From Rubrobacter tropicus (GTDB taxonomy: Bacteria; Actinomycetota; Rubrobacteria; Rubrobacterales; Rubrobacteraceae): DNA of 64,000 bases. Below are positions 55,591 through 64,000 of this stretch, piece after piece. Both the position numbers and the translations under genes were made by a program. Under the pieces are notes generated by a model that made no database searches, was not told the DNA's origin, and was given only the letters and a program-made list of their open reading frames with translations. How positions within the stretch are numbered: position 1 is the first letter of the stretch; each line of letters opens with the position of its first letter. The DNA lies in the NCBI RefSeq assembly GCF_011492945.1, contig NZ_CP045119.1, forward strand, positions 2,294,001 to 2,358,000. The letters are read 5' to 3'.

Positions 55591-56867
55591 GACGAGCCGG
55601 CTTCGAAGGCCACGGTCGCGCCGAGGTGCGTGAGCTTCTCTTCGAAGAGTTCGTAGCCACGCAGGATGTGGTTCGCCCCGTCTACTACGGTGGTGCCGTC
55701 GGCGGTGAGGCCCGCCATCACGAGGGCGGCGCCTCCGCGGAGGTCGGGCGCCTGGACGATGGTGCCGGAGAGGCGCCGCGGGCCACGAACCAGCGCCCGG
55801 TGGCCGCCGAAGAGGTCTATACCGGCGTCCATCCGGTTGAGCTCTTCGGCGACCTGGAGGCGGTTCTCGTAGACGTTTTCGGTGAGGATTGAGGTCCCTG
55901 AGACCTGGGTCAGGAGCACGAGCATCTGGGCCTGGAGGTCCGTGGCGAAGCCGGGGAACGGCAGCGTGGAGAGGTCGACGCCGGAGAGCATCGTCGTATC
56001 GCCGACCCGCGCCCGGATGCCGGGTGTGCCGGGAGAGGCCTCTATCTCCACCCCCATCGCGCGGAGCTTGTCGAGCTCCATCTTGAGGTGCTCGGGCATC
56101 GCGTTCCTGACGAGCACGTCGCCGCCGGTCGCCGCGGCGGCCATCAGGAAGGTGCCCGCCTCGATCCGGTCGGGCATGACGGTCCATTCGGTCGGGGCCA
56201 GCTCGTCGACGCCCTCGACGACGACGCGGCCCGTGCCGGCGCCCATCACGTTCGCGCCCATCGAGTTGAGCATGTCCGCTATGGCCACGATCTCGGGCTC
56301 CCTGGCGGCGTTCTCGATGATCGTGATGCCGTCGGCGAGCACGGAGGCCATCATGACGTTCTCCGTCGCCCCCACGCTCGGGTACTCGAAGATGATCTCG
56401 GTTCCCCTCAGGCCCCCGTGCGCGGTCGCCTTGATGAAGCCGTGATCCAGCTCCACCTCGGCCCCGAGCTTCCTCAGCCCGTCCACGTGGAAGTTGAACT
56501 TCCTGAAGCCCAGGTTGCAGCCGCCCGGCGCCGAGACCTCGGCCTCCCCGAACCTCGCCACGAGCGGCCCGAGCACGACCAGGCTCGCCCGCATCTGGCG
56601 CACGAGCTCGTAGGGGGCCGTGTAAGAGTCGAGGCTGGTCGCGTCTATCTCCAGCGTGTGCCCGGAGAACGAGGTCTTGACCCCGAGCTCGTCGAGCAGC
56701 GAGATCATGGTCCAGATGTCCTTGATGCGCGGCACGCCGTGGAGCACCGTCTTGCCCGGCGCAAGAAGCGCCGCCGCAACGAACTTCAGGGCCGCGTTCT
56801 TGGCCCCCGAGACCTCGACCTCGCCCTCGAGCCGCGCCCCGCCCTCGACGTAAAACCTCTCGGACAC
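55560..56867 (-). CDS. murA: UDP-N-acetylglucosamine 1-carboxyvinyltransferase
   Basis: 435 residues from GTG 56867 (GGGGGG upstream). Transfers enolpyruvate from PEP to UDP-GlcNAc, the first step of peptidoglycan synthesis. S-G-A-K-N-A-A-L, M-R-A-S-L-V-V-L-G-P-L, P-G-G-C (PEP-binding Cys retained), F-A-T-D-L-Q-A-Q (catalytic Asp) and L-R-G-G-A-A-L-V are present. The loop after the Cys reads N-L-G-F-R-K-F-N-F-H rather than the common A-I-G-A-R-P-V-D-L-H. The final residues (S-S-L-R-S-S-Q-H-A-T-P) are encoded by a repeat element. It lies downstream of atpC on the same strand. Confidence 0.92.
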   Translation of the reverse strand: MSERFYVEGGARLEGEVEVSGAKNAALKFVAAALLAPGKTVLHGVPRIKDIWTMISLLDELGVKTSFSGHTLEIDATSLDSYTAPYELVRQMRASLVVLGPLVARFGEAEVSAPGGCNLGFRKFNFHVDGLRKLGAEVELDHGFIKATAHGGLRGTEIIFEYPSVGATENVMMASVLADGITIIENAAREPEIVAIADMLNSMGANVMGAGTGRVVVEGVDELAPTEWTVMPDRIEAGTFLMAAAATGGDVLVRNAMPEHLKMELDKLRAMGVEIEASPGTPGIRARVGDTTMLSGVDLSTLPFPGFATDLQAQMLVLLTQVSGTSILTENVYENRLQVAEELNRMDAGIDLFGGHRALVRGPRRLSGTIVQAPDLRGGAALVMAGLTADGTTVVDGANHILRGYELFEEKLTHLGATVAFEAGSSLRSSQHATP

Positions 56868-56987
56868 TGGTCCCCCCTTGGTGTCTCCCAAACTCGCGGC
56901 CCGCAAGGGGCCCTCATCTCGTCACACTATGCCCGCGGAATGTCACAAAACGGCTACAACCGCGTTAAGTCTCTTTAGATGGGCGTT

Positions 56988-57443
56988 CTAGCCCTGGCCG
57001 TACCTGCCGGACACGCGCAGGAGGTTCTCCCCCATCTTGCGTTTGCGGTCGATCTCGGCGCGGACCCTGTCGGCGTCCTCCTCGTCTTCCGGCACTTCGG
57101 AGTACTCGCGTTCGGCCTCCTCGACCTGGTTGCCGGCCGCGTCGGTGTCGATCTCCTCCGCCGCCACCGCCTCCTCGACCAGAACCTGGACCAGGTTCTC
57201 TGAGACCTTGAAGAAGCCGTCGGAGGTGGCGAAGACGTGCAGCTCCTCGCCCTCCCTGATGCGGACGTCCCCGATCTCGGCCGTCGAGACGAGCGGGGCG
57301 TGGTCGACCATCACCCCGACGTCGCCGTCCGCTATGCGAGCGACTACCAGGTCGGCCTCGCCGTCGTAGACCATCTTCTCGGGCGTGATGATCCGGCAAA
57401 AAAGCTGCCGGCCCCCGTCCCCCTGCTGGCGCTCTTCCGACAC
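56988..57443 (-). CDS. atpC: ATP synthase epsilon subunit
   Basis: 151 residues: N-terminal beta-sandwich (T-P-E-K-M-V-Y-D-G-E-A-D and D-G-D-V-G-V-M-V-D-H-A-P-L) and a C-terminal helical hairpin that is long and acidic. Central-stalk subunit. The ATG directly follows the atpD stop. Last gene of the atp operon. Confidence 0.93.
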   Translation of the reverse strand: MSEERQQGDGGRQLFCRIITPEKMVYDGEADLVVARIADGDVGVMVDHAPLVSTAEIGDVRIREGEELHVFATSDGFFKVSENLVQVLVEEAVAAEEIDTDAAGNQVEEAEREYSEVPEDEEDADRVRAEIDRKRKMGENLLRVSGRYGQG

Positions 57444-59081
<1,638 letters not shown>

Positions 59082-59960
59082 CTAGCCTGCGGCGAGGGCG
59101 TCCGCGCCCGCCGCGATCTCGATGATCTCGCCCGTGATCTGGGCCTGCCGCGCCTTGTTCATCTGGAGCGTCAAACTCTTGGCGAGGTCGTTGGCGTTGT
59201 CGGTTGCGTTCTTCATGGCCGTCATGCGCGCCCCGTGCTCGCCCGCCGCCCCTTCGAGCAGCGCCTGCCACACCATCGTCTCCACGTAGCGCGGCACGAG
59301 CTTCTTGAGCACCGTCTCGGGGTCGGGCACGTACTCCATGTAGGCGAGGTTGTCGTCGCGCTCCTCGTCCTCGCCGTTCTCCTCTTCCTCGGCGACCGGG
59401 ATCAGGCGCTTGAGCACCGGACGCTGGGAGAGGGCGCTCTCGAAGCGGTTGTAGATCAGGTAGATCTCGTCGGCCTTCTCGTCCTCGAAGAGCCCGGTCA
59501 GGGCCCGCCCGATCTCGCGCGCCTGCTCGTAGGTAGGGCTGTCGGTGTAGCCGGTGTACACGTGGTCGAGCTCGACGTTGCGGAACCGGAAGAAGGCGAC
59601 GGACTTGCGCCCGCTTGCGACCTGCCCGAGCTCCGCCTCCCGCCCCTTTTCGGCCCGAAACTGTGCCGTGCGTCGTAGAACTTGCGCGTTGAAGCCGCCG
59701 GCGAGCCCCCGGTCGGCGGTAAGGGTGGCGACGACGATGCGGCGGACCTCCCTGCCGGCGAGCAGCGGGCTGTCCCCGCTCGCGCTGCGGGCGACGTCGC
59801 GCATCATCTGCTCGACATTGTCCGCGTAGGGACGGGCCTTCTTCACACGCGCCTCGGCCTTGCGGAACTTCACCGCGGAGACCGTCTGAAGAGCCTCCGT
59901 GACCTTGGCTATGTTCTTGACCGAGCCAATCTGCCGTTTGAGATCCCGGAGGCTAGCCAA
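59082..59960 (-). CDS. atpG: ATP synthase gamma subunit
   Basis: 292 residues. N-terminal D-L-K-R-Q-I-G-S-V-K-N-I-A-K-V-T-E-A-L and C-terminal M-K-N-A-T-D-N-A-N-D-L form the rotor coiled coil. D-R-G-L-A-G-G-F-N is the family centre. A Glu/Asp-rich insertion lies at about 188-202. Three bases from atpA. Confidence 0.95.
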   Translation of the reverse strand: MASLRDLKRQIGSVKNIAKVTEALQTVSAVKFRKAEARVKKARPYADNVEQMMRDVARSASGDSPLLAGREVRRIVVATLTADRGLAGGFNAQVLRRTAQFRAEKGREAELGQVASGRKSVAFFRFRNVELDHVYTGYTDSPTYEQAREIGRALTGLFEDEKADEIYLIYNRFESALSQRPVLKRLIPVAEEEENGEDEERDDNLAYMEYVPDPETVLKKLVPRYVETMVWQALLEGAAGEHGARMTAMKNATDNANDLAKSLTLQMNKARQAQITGEIIEIAAGADALAAG

Positions 59961-59963
59961 ACC

Positions 59964-61565
59964 CTAGCTCCCCTCGTCCTCGGAGTCGTCCGACCCGTCG
60001 CCCGAAGAGCCGTTCGCGCTCGCGTCGACGATGCTGCTCGTCTGGGGCTCATAGTTCTCGTTGAAACGCTTGGTCGCCTCTTCGAGACCCTCGCGCGTCT
60101 CGTCGGTGACCTGCTGCTCGTCGCGGATGGACTGCAGGATCTCGGCGTGGCTGTCGCGCAGGTAGTCGCGGTACTGGCCCTCCCAGTCCGGGACGTCGTT
60201 CGAGTCCACGTCGTCGAGGTAGCCGTTGGCGGCGGCGAAGATCACGGCGACCTGCTCCTCCACCGGTATCGGCTCGCGCTCGTCCTGCTTGAGCATGGCC
60301 GTGAGGCGCTCGCCGCGGTTGAGGGTCTGCTGGGTCGCCCGGTCGAGGTCGCTCCCGAACTGGGCAAAGCTCGCCAGCTCCTGGTACTGATTCAGGTCGA
60401 GGCGCAGGGTCCCGGCGACGCTCTTCATTGCCTTGATCTGGGCCGAAGAACCAACCCGGCTCACCGAGTTGCCCGTGTCGATGGCGGGCCGCTGGCCCGC
60501 GTTGAACAGGTCGGAGTCCAGGAAGATCTGGCCGTCCGTGATCGAGATGACGTTGGTCGGGATGTACGCCGAGATGTCCCCCGCTTTGGTCTCGATGACC
60601 GGCAGCGCCGTAAGCGAACCTCCACCCGCGTCGTCCGAGAGCTTGGCCGCCCGCTCCAGGAGGCGCGAGTGCAGGTAGAACACGTCCCCCGGGTACGCCT
60701 CGCGGCCCGGCGGGCGCCTCAAGAGCAACATCATCTGCCGGTAGGCGACGGCGTGCTTGGAGAGGTCGTCGTAGATCACCAGCGCGTCCTCGCCCCGGTT
60801 CATGAAGTACTCGCCGATGGCGCATCCCGCGTACGGGGCCAAATACTGCAGCGTCGCCGACTGGGAAGCGGAGGCGTTGACGACCGTGGTGTAGTCCATG
60901 GCGCCCGCCTCTTCGAGCGAGGCGACGATGCCGGCGACCGTCGAGTCCTTCTGGCCGACGGCGACGTAGATGCACTTCACGTCCTGGTCGGCCTGGTTGA
61001 TGATGGTGTCGACCAGAATCGAGGTCTTGCCCGTCTTGCGGTCCCCGATCACCAGCTCCCGCTGCCCGCGGCCTATCGGGATCATCGAGTCTATCGCCTT
61101 CACGCCGGTCTGTAGCGGCTGCTTGACCGGCTGGCGCTTGATGATGCCGGGCGCCACGACCTCGACCGGGACCTGCTCCTCGGCCTCGATCTCGCCCTTC
61201 CCGTCCATCGGACGGCCGAGCGCGTCTATGACCCGTCCCAAGACACCCTGGCCGACGGGCACGCTCGCCAGGCGCTCCGTGCGCCGGACCGTGTTGCCCT
61301 CCTGGATGTGGGTGTCGTCGCCGGCGATGATGACGCCGACGTTGTCCTCTTCCAGGTTGAGGGCGAGGCCCGTGATCTTGTTCCCGCGGGCATCCTCGAA
61401 CTCGAGCATCTCCTGGTACATGACGTTGGTCAGGCCGTGGACGCGCGCGATGCCGTCCCCCACCTCCAGGACCTGCCCTACCTCCTCGGTGCGGACCCGG
61501 TTCTCGTAATCGGTAATAGCGCCTTTGAGTATGGAGGAGATCTCCTCCGGCCTGAGCCTACCCAC
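59964..61565 (-). CDS. atpA: ATP synthase alpha subunit
   Basis: 533 residues. P-loop G-D-R-K-T-G-K-T near 170, and [11 protein letters not shown] and R-V-G-S-S-A-Q are typical. The C-terminal 20 residues are Ser/Asp/Gly/Glu-rich and extra. Non-catalytic nucleotide-binding subunit of F1. Its GTG start shares its first base with the atpH stop. Confidence 0.96.
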   Translation of the reverse strand: MGRLRPEEISSILKGAITDYENRVRTEEVGQVLEVGDGIARVHGLTNVMYQEMLEFEDARGNKITGLALNLEEDNVGVIIAGDDTHIQEGNTVRRTERLASVPVGQGVLGRVIDALGRPMDGKGEIEAEEQVPVEVVAPGIIKRQPVKQPLQTGVKAIDSMIPIGRGQRELVIGDRKTGKTSILVDTIINQADQDVKCIYVAVGQKDSTVAGIVASLEEAGAMDYTTVVNASASQSATLQYLAPYAGCAIGEYFMNRGEDALVIYDDLSKHAVAYRQMMLLLRRPPGREAYPGDVFYLHSRLLERAAKLSDDAGGGSLTALPVIETKAGDISAYIPTNVISITDGQIFLDSDLFNAGQRPAIDTGNSVSRVGSSAQIKAMKSVAGTLRLDLNQYQELASFAQFGSDLDRATQQTLNRGERLTAMLKQDEREPIPVEEQVAVIFAAANGYLDDVDSNDVPDWEGQYRDYLRDSHAEILQSIRDEQQVTDETREGLEEATKRFNENYEPQTSSIVDASANGSSGDGSDDSEDEGS

Positions 61566-62104
61566 TAAACAACACTCCTCTCGAGCATGCCCTCCCGGAG
61601 GCTCTCTAGCCGCCCCCGTATGCTTCCATCCATCATCTGTCCGCCGAACCGGAAGACCGCGCCGCCCAACAGATGCGGGTCGACCCGCGTCTCCAGGATG
61701 ACCTCCCGGCCCTCCAACACCTTGCCCAGCCTCTCCCTCAGGTTGTTCATCGCGTCGTCCGAAAGCTCGACGGCGGTGGTTACCTCCACCTCGACGCGGC
61801 CCATGTGCTCCTTGACGAGGTCCTCGTAGCGCCGCGTGACGTCCTCGAAGATCCCCTCCCGCCCGTTGTCCACGAGCACCTTGAGGAAGTTGCGGGTGGA
61901 GAGCTGCATACCCTCCGTGAGCGCGTCTATGGCCCGGCGCTTCTCGCGTTCTGGGACCTGCCCGCCGTAGAAGAAGAGCCTGAGCTCCTCGCTACCTTCC
62001 AGCGCCTCGGAGAACTCGTTCATGTTCTCGAGGACCTGCTCCAGCTCTTCGCGTTCGCGGGCGGCCTCGAAGAGGGCTTCGGCGTAGGTGGAGGCGGCGC
62101 TCAA
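61565..62104 (-). CDS. atpH: ATP synthase delta subunit
   Basis: 179 residues: helical N-terminal domain ([12 protein letters not shown]) that binds alpha, and C-terminal domain with [14 protein letters not shown]. Connects F1 to the peripheral stalk. Overlaps atpF by four bases. Confidence 0.94.
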   Translation of the reverse strand: MSAASTYAEALFEAAREREELEQVLENMNEFSEALEGSEELRLFFYGGQVPEREKRRAIDALTEGMQLSTRNFLKVLVDNGREGIFEDVTRRYEDLVKEHMGRVEVEVTTAVELSDDAMNNLRERLGKVLEGREVILETRVDPHLLGGAVFRFGGQMMDGSIRGRLESLREGMLERSVV

Positions 62105-62646
62105 GCGGTGCTTCTCCCGTTGCCCGTCGAAGAAGCGGCGACCTCGGCTTCGAGGTCGTCGAGGGCCTGGGCGACGAGGCGCTCGTGCTCGTCGTGGTCG
62201 ACCGTTCGGCCGAGGACCTGCTCAGAGGCCTGGATCACCATCCCGGCGACCTCGCTGCGGACCTCGCGTATGGCGCTCTCGCGCTCGCGGCCGATCTCGT
62301 CGCGGGCCCTTTGTATGATCTTGTCGCCCTCCTCGCGGGCCTCCCTCTTCGTCCGCTCGCGCTGGGCGTCGGCCTGCTTGCGGGCGTCTTCCAGGATGCG
62401 GCGGCCCTCGCCGCGGGCCTCCTCGATCTGGCGCCGGTACTCGGCCAGGAGTTCCCTGGCCTCCTCGCGCGTCTTCTGGGCCTCGTCGATGGCGCCCTCG
62501 ATCTCCTTCTGGCGCCTGTCGATCTGCTCCCGGATCGGCGGGTAGACGTAGCGTATGACCAGCACCAGCAAGATCGCGAAAGTGACGATCTCCCAGAAGA
62601 GCAGGCTCGTCTTGATCAGGTCAAAGATGCCCGTTGGGTCAAGCAT
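62101..62646 (-). CDS. atpF: ATP synthase b subunit
   Basis: 181 residues. One N-terminal membrane helix (about 10-30, L-L-F-W-E-I-V-T-F-A-I-L), then a long, highly charged coiled coil (35-150). Peripheral stalk. Only one b-type gene is present, so the stalk is probably a homodimer. Confidence 0.94.
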   Translation of the reverse strand: MLDPTGIFDLIKTSLLFWEIVTFAILLVLVIRYVYPPIREQIDRRQKEIEGAIDEAQKTREEARELLAEYRRQIEEARGEGRRILEDARKQADAQRERTKREAREEGDKIIQRARDEIGRERESAIREVRSEVAGMVIQASEQVLGRTVDHDEHERLVAQALDDLEAEVAASSTGNGRSTA

Positions 62647-62681
62647 GTGTTCTCCTTACCTAGCCTCGGGCGCCCCGGCCA

Positions 62682-62906
62682 TTAAGCCGGAAGGATCCCG
62701 AGCCCGATGAGCAGGGCGAAGGCGAGGCCGAAGAGCGCCTGCGCCTCGACCAGGCCGATGCCGACGAACAGCCACGTCCTCGAAAGCTCGAACGCCTCCG
62801 GCTGGCGGTGGATCGACGCGATGGTCTGCCCGAACAGGTAGCCCATCCCGATTCCCGAACCGATCACCGCGGTTCCAGCGGCCACTCCGAACCCTATTGC
62901 TTCCAT
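62682..62906 (-). CDS. atpE: ATP synthase c subunit
   Basis: 74 residues, two helices joined by R-Q-P-E. The ion-binding carboxylate is E54 in G-L-V-E-A-Q-A-L-F. The residue after it is Ala, not the Ser/Thr of sodium-binding rings, so proton coupling is expected. ATG with AGAGGTAA upstream. Confidence 0.95.
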   Translation of the reverse strand: MEAIGFGVAAGTAVIGSGIGMGYLFGQTIASIHRQPEAFELSRTWLFVGIGLVEAQALFGLAFALLIGLGILPA

Positions 62907-62950
62907 GTTACCTCTCCTCTCTGTTTGTTTTCTTCCTCATCCTGCCGCCG

Positions 62951-63742
62951 CTAGTGTTCCGTGCGGTACAGGGCGATCTCGATATAAACCTGCGTCAGGA
63001 TAGCGAAAATGTAGGCCTGCAACACGGCGACGAAGATTTCGAAAGCATACAGCACTATCGCCATCGGAACGGAGACGGCGGCCATGAAGGTTCCGAAGTA
63101 CAGGATAAAGCTCAGAAAGATGAAGATGAGCAGGTGCCCGGCCAGGATGTTGGCGTAGAGCCGCATGGCGAGCGTCAGCGGCTTGGACAGCTCAGAAATC
63201 CACTCGATCACGAACATGAACGGTACGAAGACGATCTTTAGCGGCAGCCCCGGCGGCACGAACGCCGCGACATACCCGCCGAGCCCGTTGCGCCGGATGC
63301 CGACGTACTGGGTGATGATGAACGTAAGCAGCGCCAACGCCAGCGTGAACGTGATGCTGGCGGTGACGGGGTAACTGTTCGGGACGAGACCTATAAGGTT
63401 GAGCACGAGCAGGAAGACGAAGAGCGTGAGGGTGTATGGGAAGAACTTTCTGCCCTCCTCGCCCATCTGCCCGCCGAGGCTGTTCCGGCCGAAGCCGTAG
63501 ATCTCCTCGACCAGCACCTGATACGCCCCCGGACGGTTCTTGAGCAACCTGCTCCCGACGAACATGATGAGGAACGTGACCGCGGCCCCGATCCACAAGA
63601 ACACCACGGCCTTGGTTATGGAGATGTCGATCCCGAAGAGCGACAGCTCGACGAACACGTGCTGCCCCGCCTCGAAGGTGTGGATGATCTCCTTCCGCAC
63701 CTCTTCCGCGCTTACCTGCGCCAACGTGAGCGTATTGCTCAA
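62951..63742 (-). CDS. atpB: ATP synthase a subunit
   Basis: 263 residues, five to six helices. The essential Arg lies in P-L-T-L-A-M-R-L-Y-A-N-I-L-A-G-H, and the last helix contains Q-A-Y-I-F-A-I-L-T-Q-V-Y-I. Forms the proton half-channels with the c ring. The ATG overlaps the upstream small gene by four bases. Confidence 0.95.
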   Translation of the reverse strand: MSNTLTLAQVSAEEVRKEIIHTFEAGQHVFVELSLFGIDISITKAVVFLWIGAAVTFLIMFVGSRLLKNRPGAYQVLVEEIYGFGRNSLGGQMGEEGRKFFPYTLTLFVFLLVLNLIGLVPNSYPVTASITFTLALALLTFIITQYVGIRRNGLGGYVAAFVPPGLPLKIVFVPFMFVIEWISELSKPLTLAMRLYANILAGHLLIFIFLSFILYFGTFMAAVSVPMAIVLYAFEIFVAVLQAYIFAILTQVYIEIALYRTEH

Positions 63743-64000
63743 ACCTCTGTCCTCCGTTCTACTCCCCCGTGCCCGGATCGGACAGCGGAATTCTCGCCGG
63801 CCATCTTAGCGGGCGCGCCCACCAAAAGCACGACGTTCTCTATCACGTAAACCCCCGCGAACCCGCAAAGCAGCGGCACCGCGGGCAATGAACCGAGGTA
63901 TATCGGGACCCCGAGTGCCACCGCCGCAAACGCGAGCCGCCCGAAGTACACGGCGAGCCCGAGCACTATCCTGTCCCCCGAAAGCCCCCCGCCAAGCAGC
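63739..64000 (-). CDS. Small membrane protein, AtpI-like (partial at window edge)
   Basis: At least 75 residues on the minus strand, continuing past the right edge (an in-frame GTG at 63969 is possible). Two hydrophobic segments and a conserved-looking end, then ATGA overlap with atpB. The position before atpB and the two-helix plan match the poorly conserved subunit I/ATP synthase assembly proteins. Sequence similarity alone is not decisive. Confidence 0.5.
   Translation of the reverse strand, partial: LLGGGLSGDRIVLGLAVYFGRLAFAAVALGVPIYLGSLPAVPLLCGFAGVYVIENVVLLVGAPAKMAGENSAVRSGHGGVERRTEV

Overview
The window looks like one contig from a high-GC actinobacterium of the Rubrobacter type. This is inferred from GC-rich codon use, frequent GTG/TTG starts, a sortase-type LPETG protein, and the gene orders hpf-secA-prfB-ftsE-ftsX-rnr-smpB-ssrA and nuoA-N. 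I could not run a search to confirm the genus. Most genes are ordinary housekeeping genes. The unusual material is in the accessory left third and in the intergenic DNA. || Layout. 1-2.6 kb: an O-antigen-ligase/TPR membrane protein and a small LPETG surface protein. 3.0-11.2 kb: two RND permeases around a lipoprotein that keeps only the C-terminal part of a periplasmic adaptor, then a lipoprotein with a second paralogue at 18.2 kb. 11.4-18.1 kb: an ABC ATPase and a permease with two C-run frameshifts; on the minus strand a PAP2 phosphatase, an OmpR-type regulator and its kinase, an orphan ABC-2 permease and a probable CcmB remnant. 19.2-24.2 kb: a WbaP-like sugar transferase coupled to a secreted RTX protein, then a second small RTX protein. 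24.5-28.3 kb: tRNA-Arg, a multi-PAS/GAF NarL-type kinase with a receiver-only regulator, tRNA-Gly and tRNA-Pro. 28.3-42.1 kb: murI, a NUDIX gene broken by an amber codon at its catalytic Glu, then the minus-strand block ssrA, smpB, rnr, ftsX, ftsE, a DUF2993 protein, prfB, secA, hpf, comF, a frameshifted Uma2 gene and a nucleotidyltransferase. 42.2-52.3 kb: an 11-gene complex I operon (A B C D H I J K L M N, without E, F or G). 52.5-54 kb: a divergent 7Fe ferredoxin and an RnfC/NuoF-like protein. 54.1-64 kb: an M20 peptidase, murA, and the F-type ATP synthase operon read right to left, running off the right edge. || How the genes work together. The right half supplies respiratory energy conservation: complex I with a possible ferredoxin input module, and ATP synthase. 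It also holds envelope growth and division (murA, murI, ftsEX), export (secA) and ribosome rescue and hibernation (ssrA, smpB, rnr, prfB, hpf). The left half is cell surface and efflux. || The most interesting unexplained structure is a dispersed intergenic family. It combines 7-bp tandem units (NGCTGAN) with mini-hairpins whose triloop is always GAA or GGA while the stems change with compensation. Copies sit at the 3' ends of at least eight genes and often contain the stop codon. A second, palindromic family has three copies. Three separate single-C shortfalls in C-runs suggest either sequencing error or recent decay.
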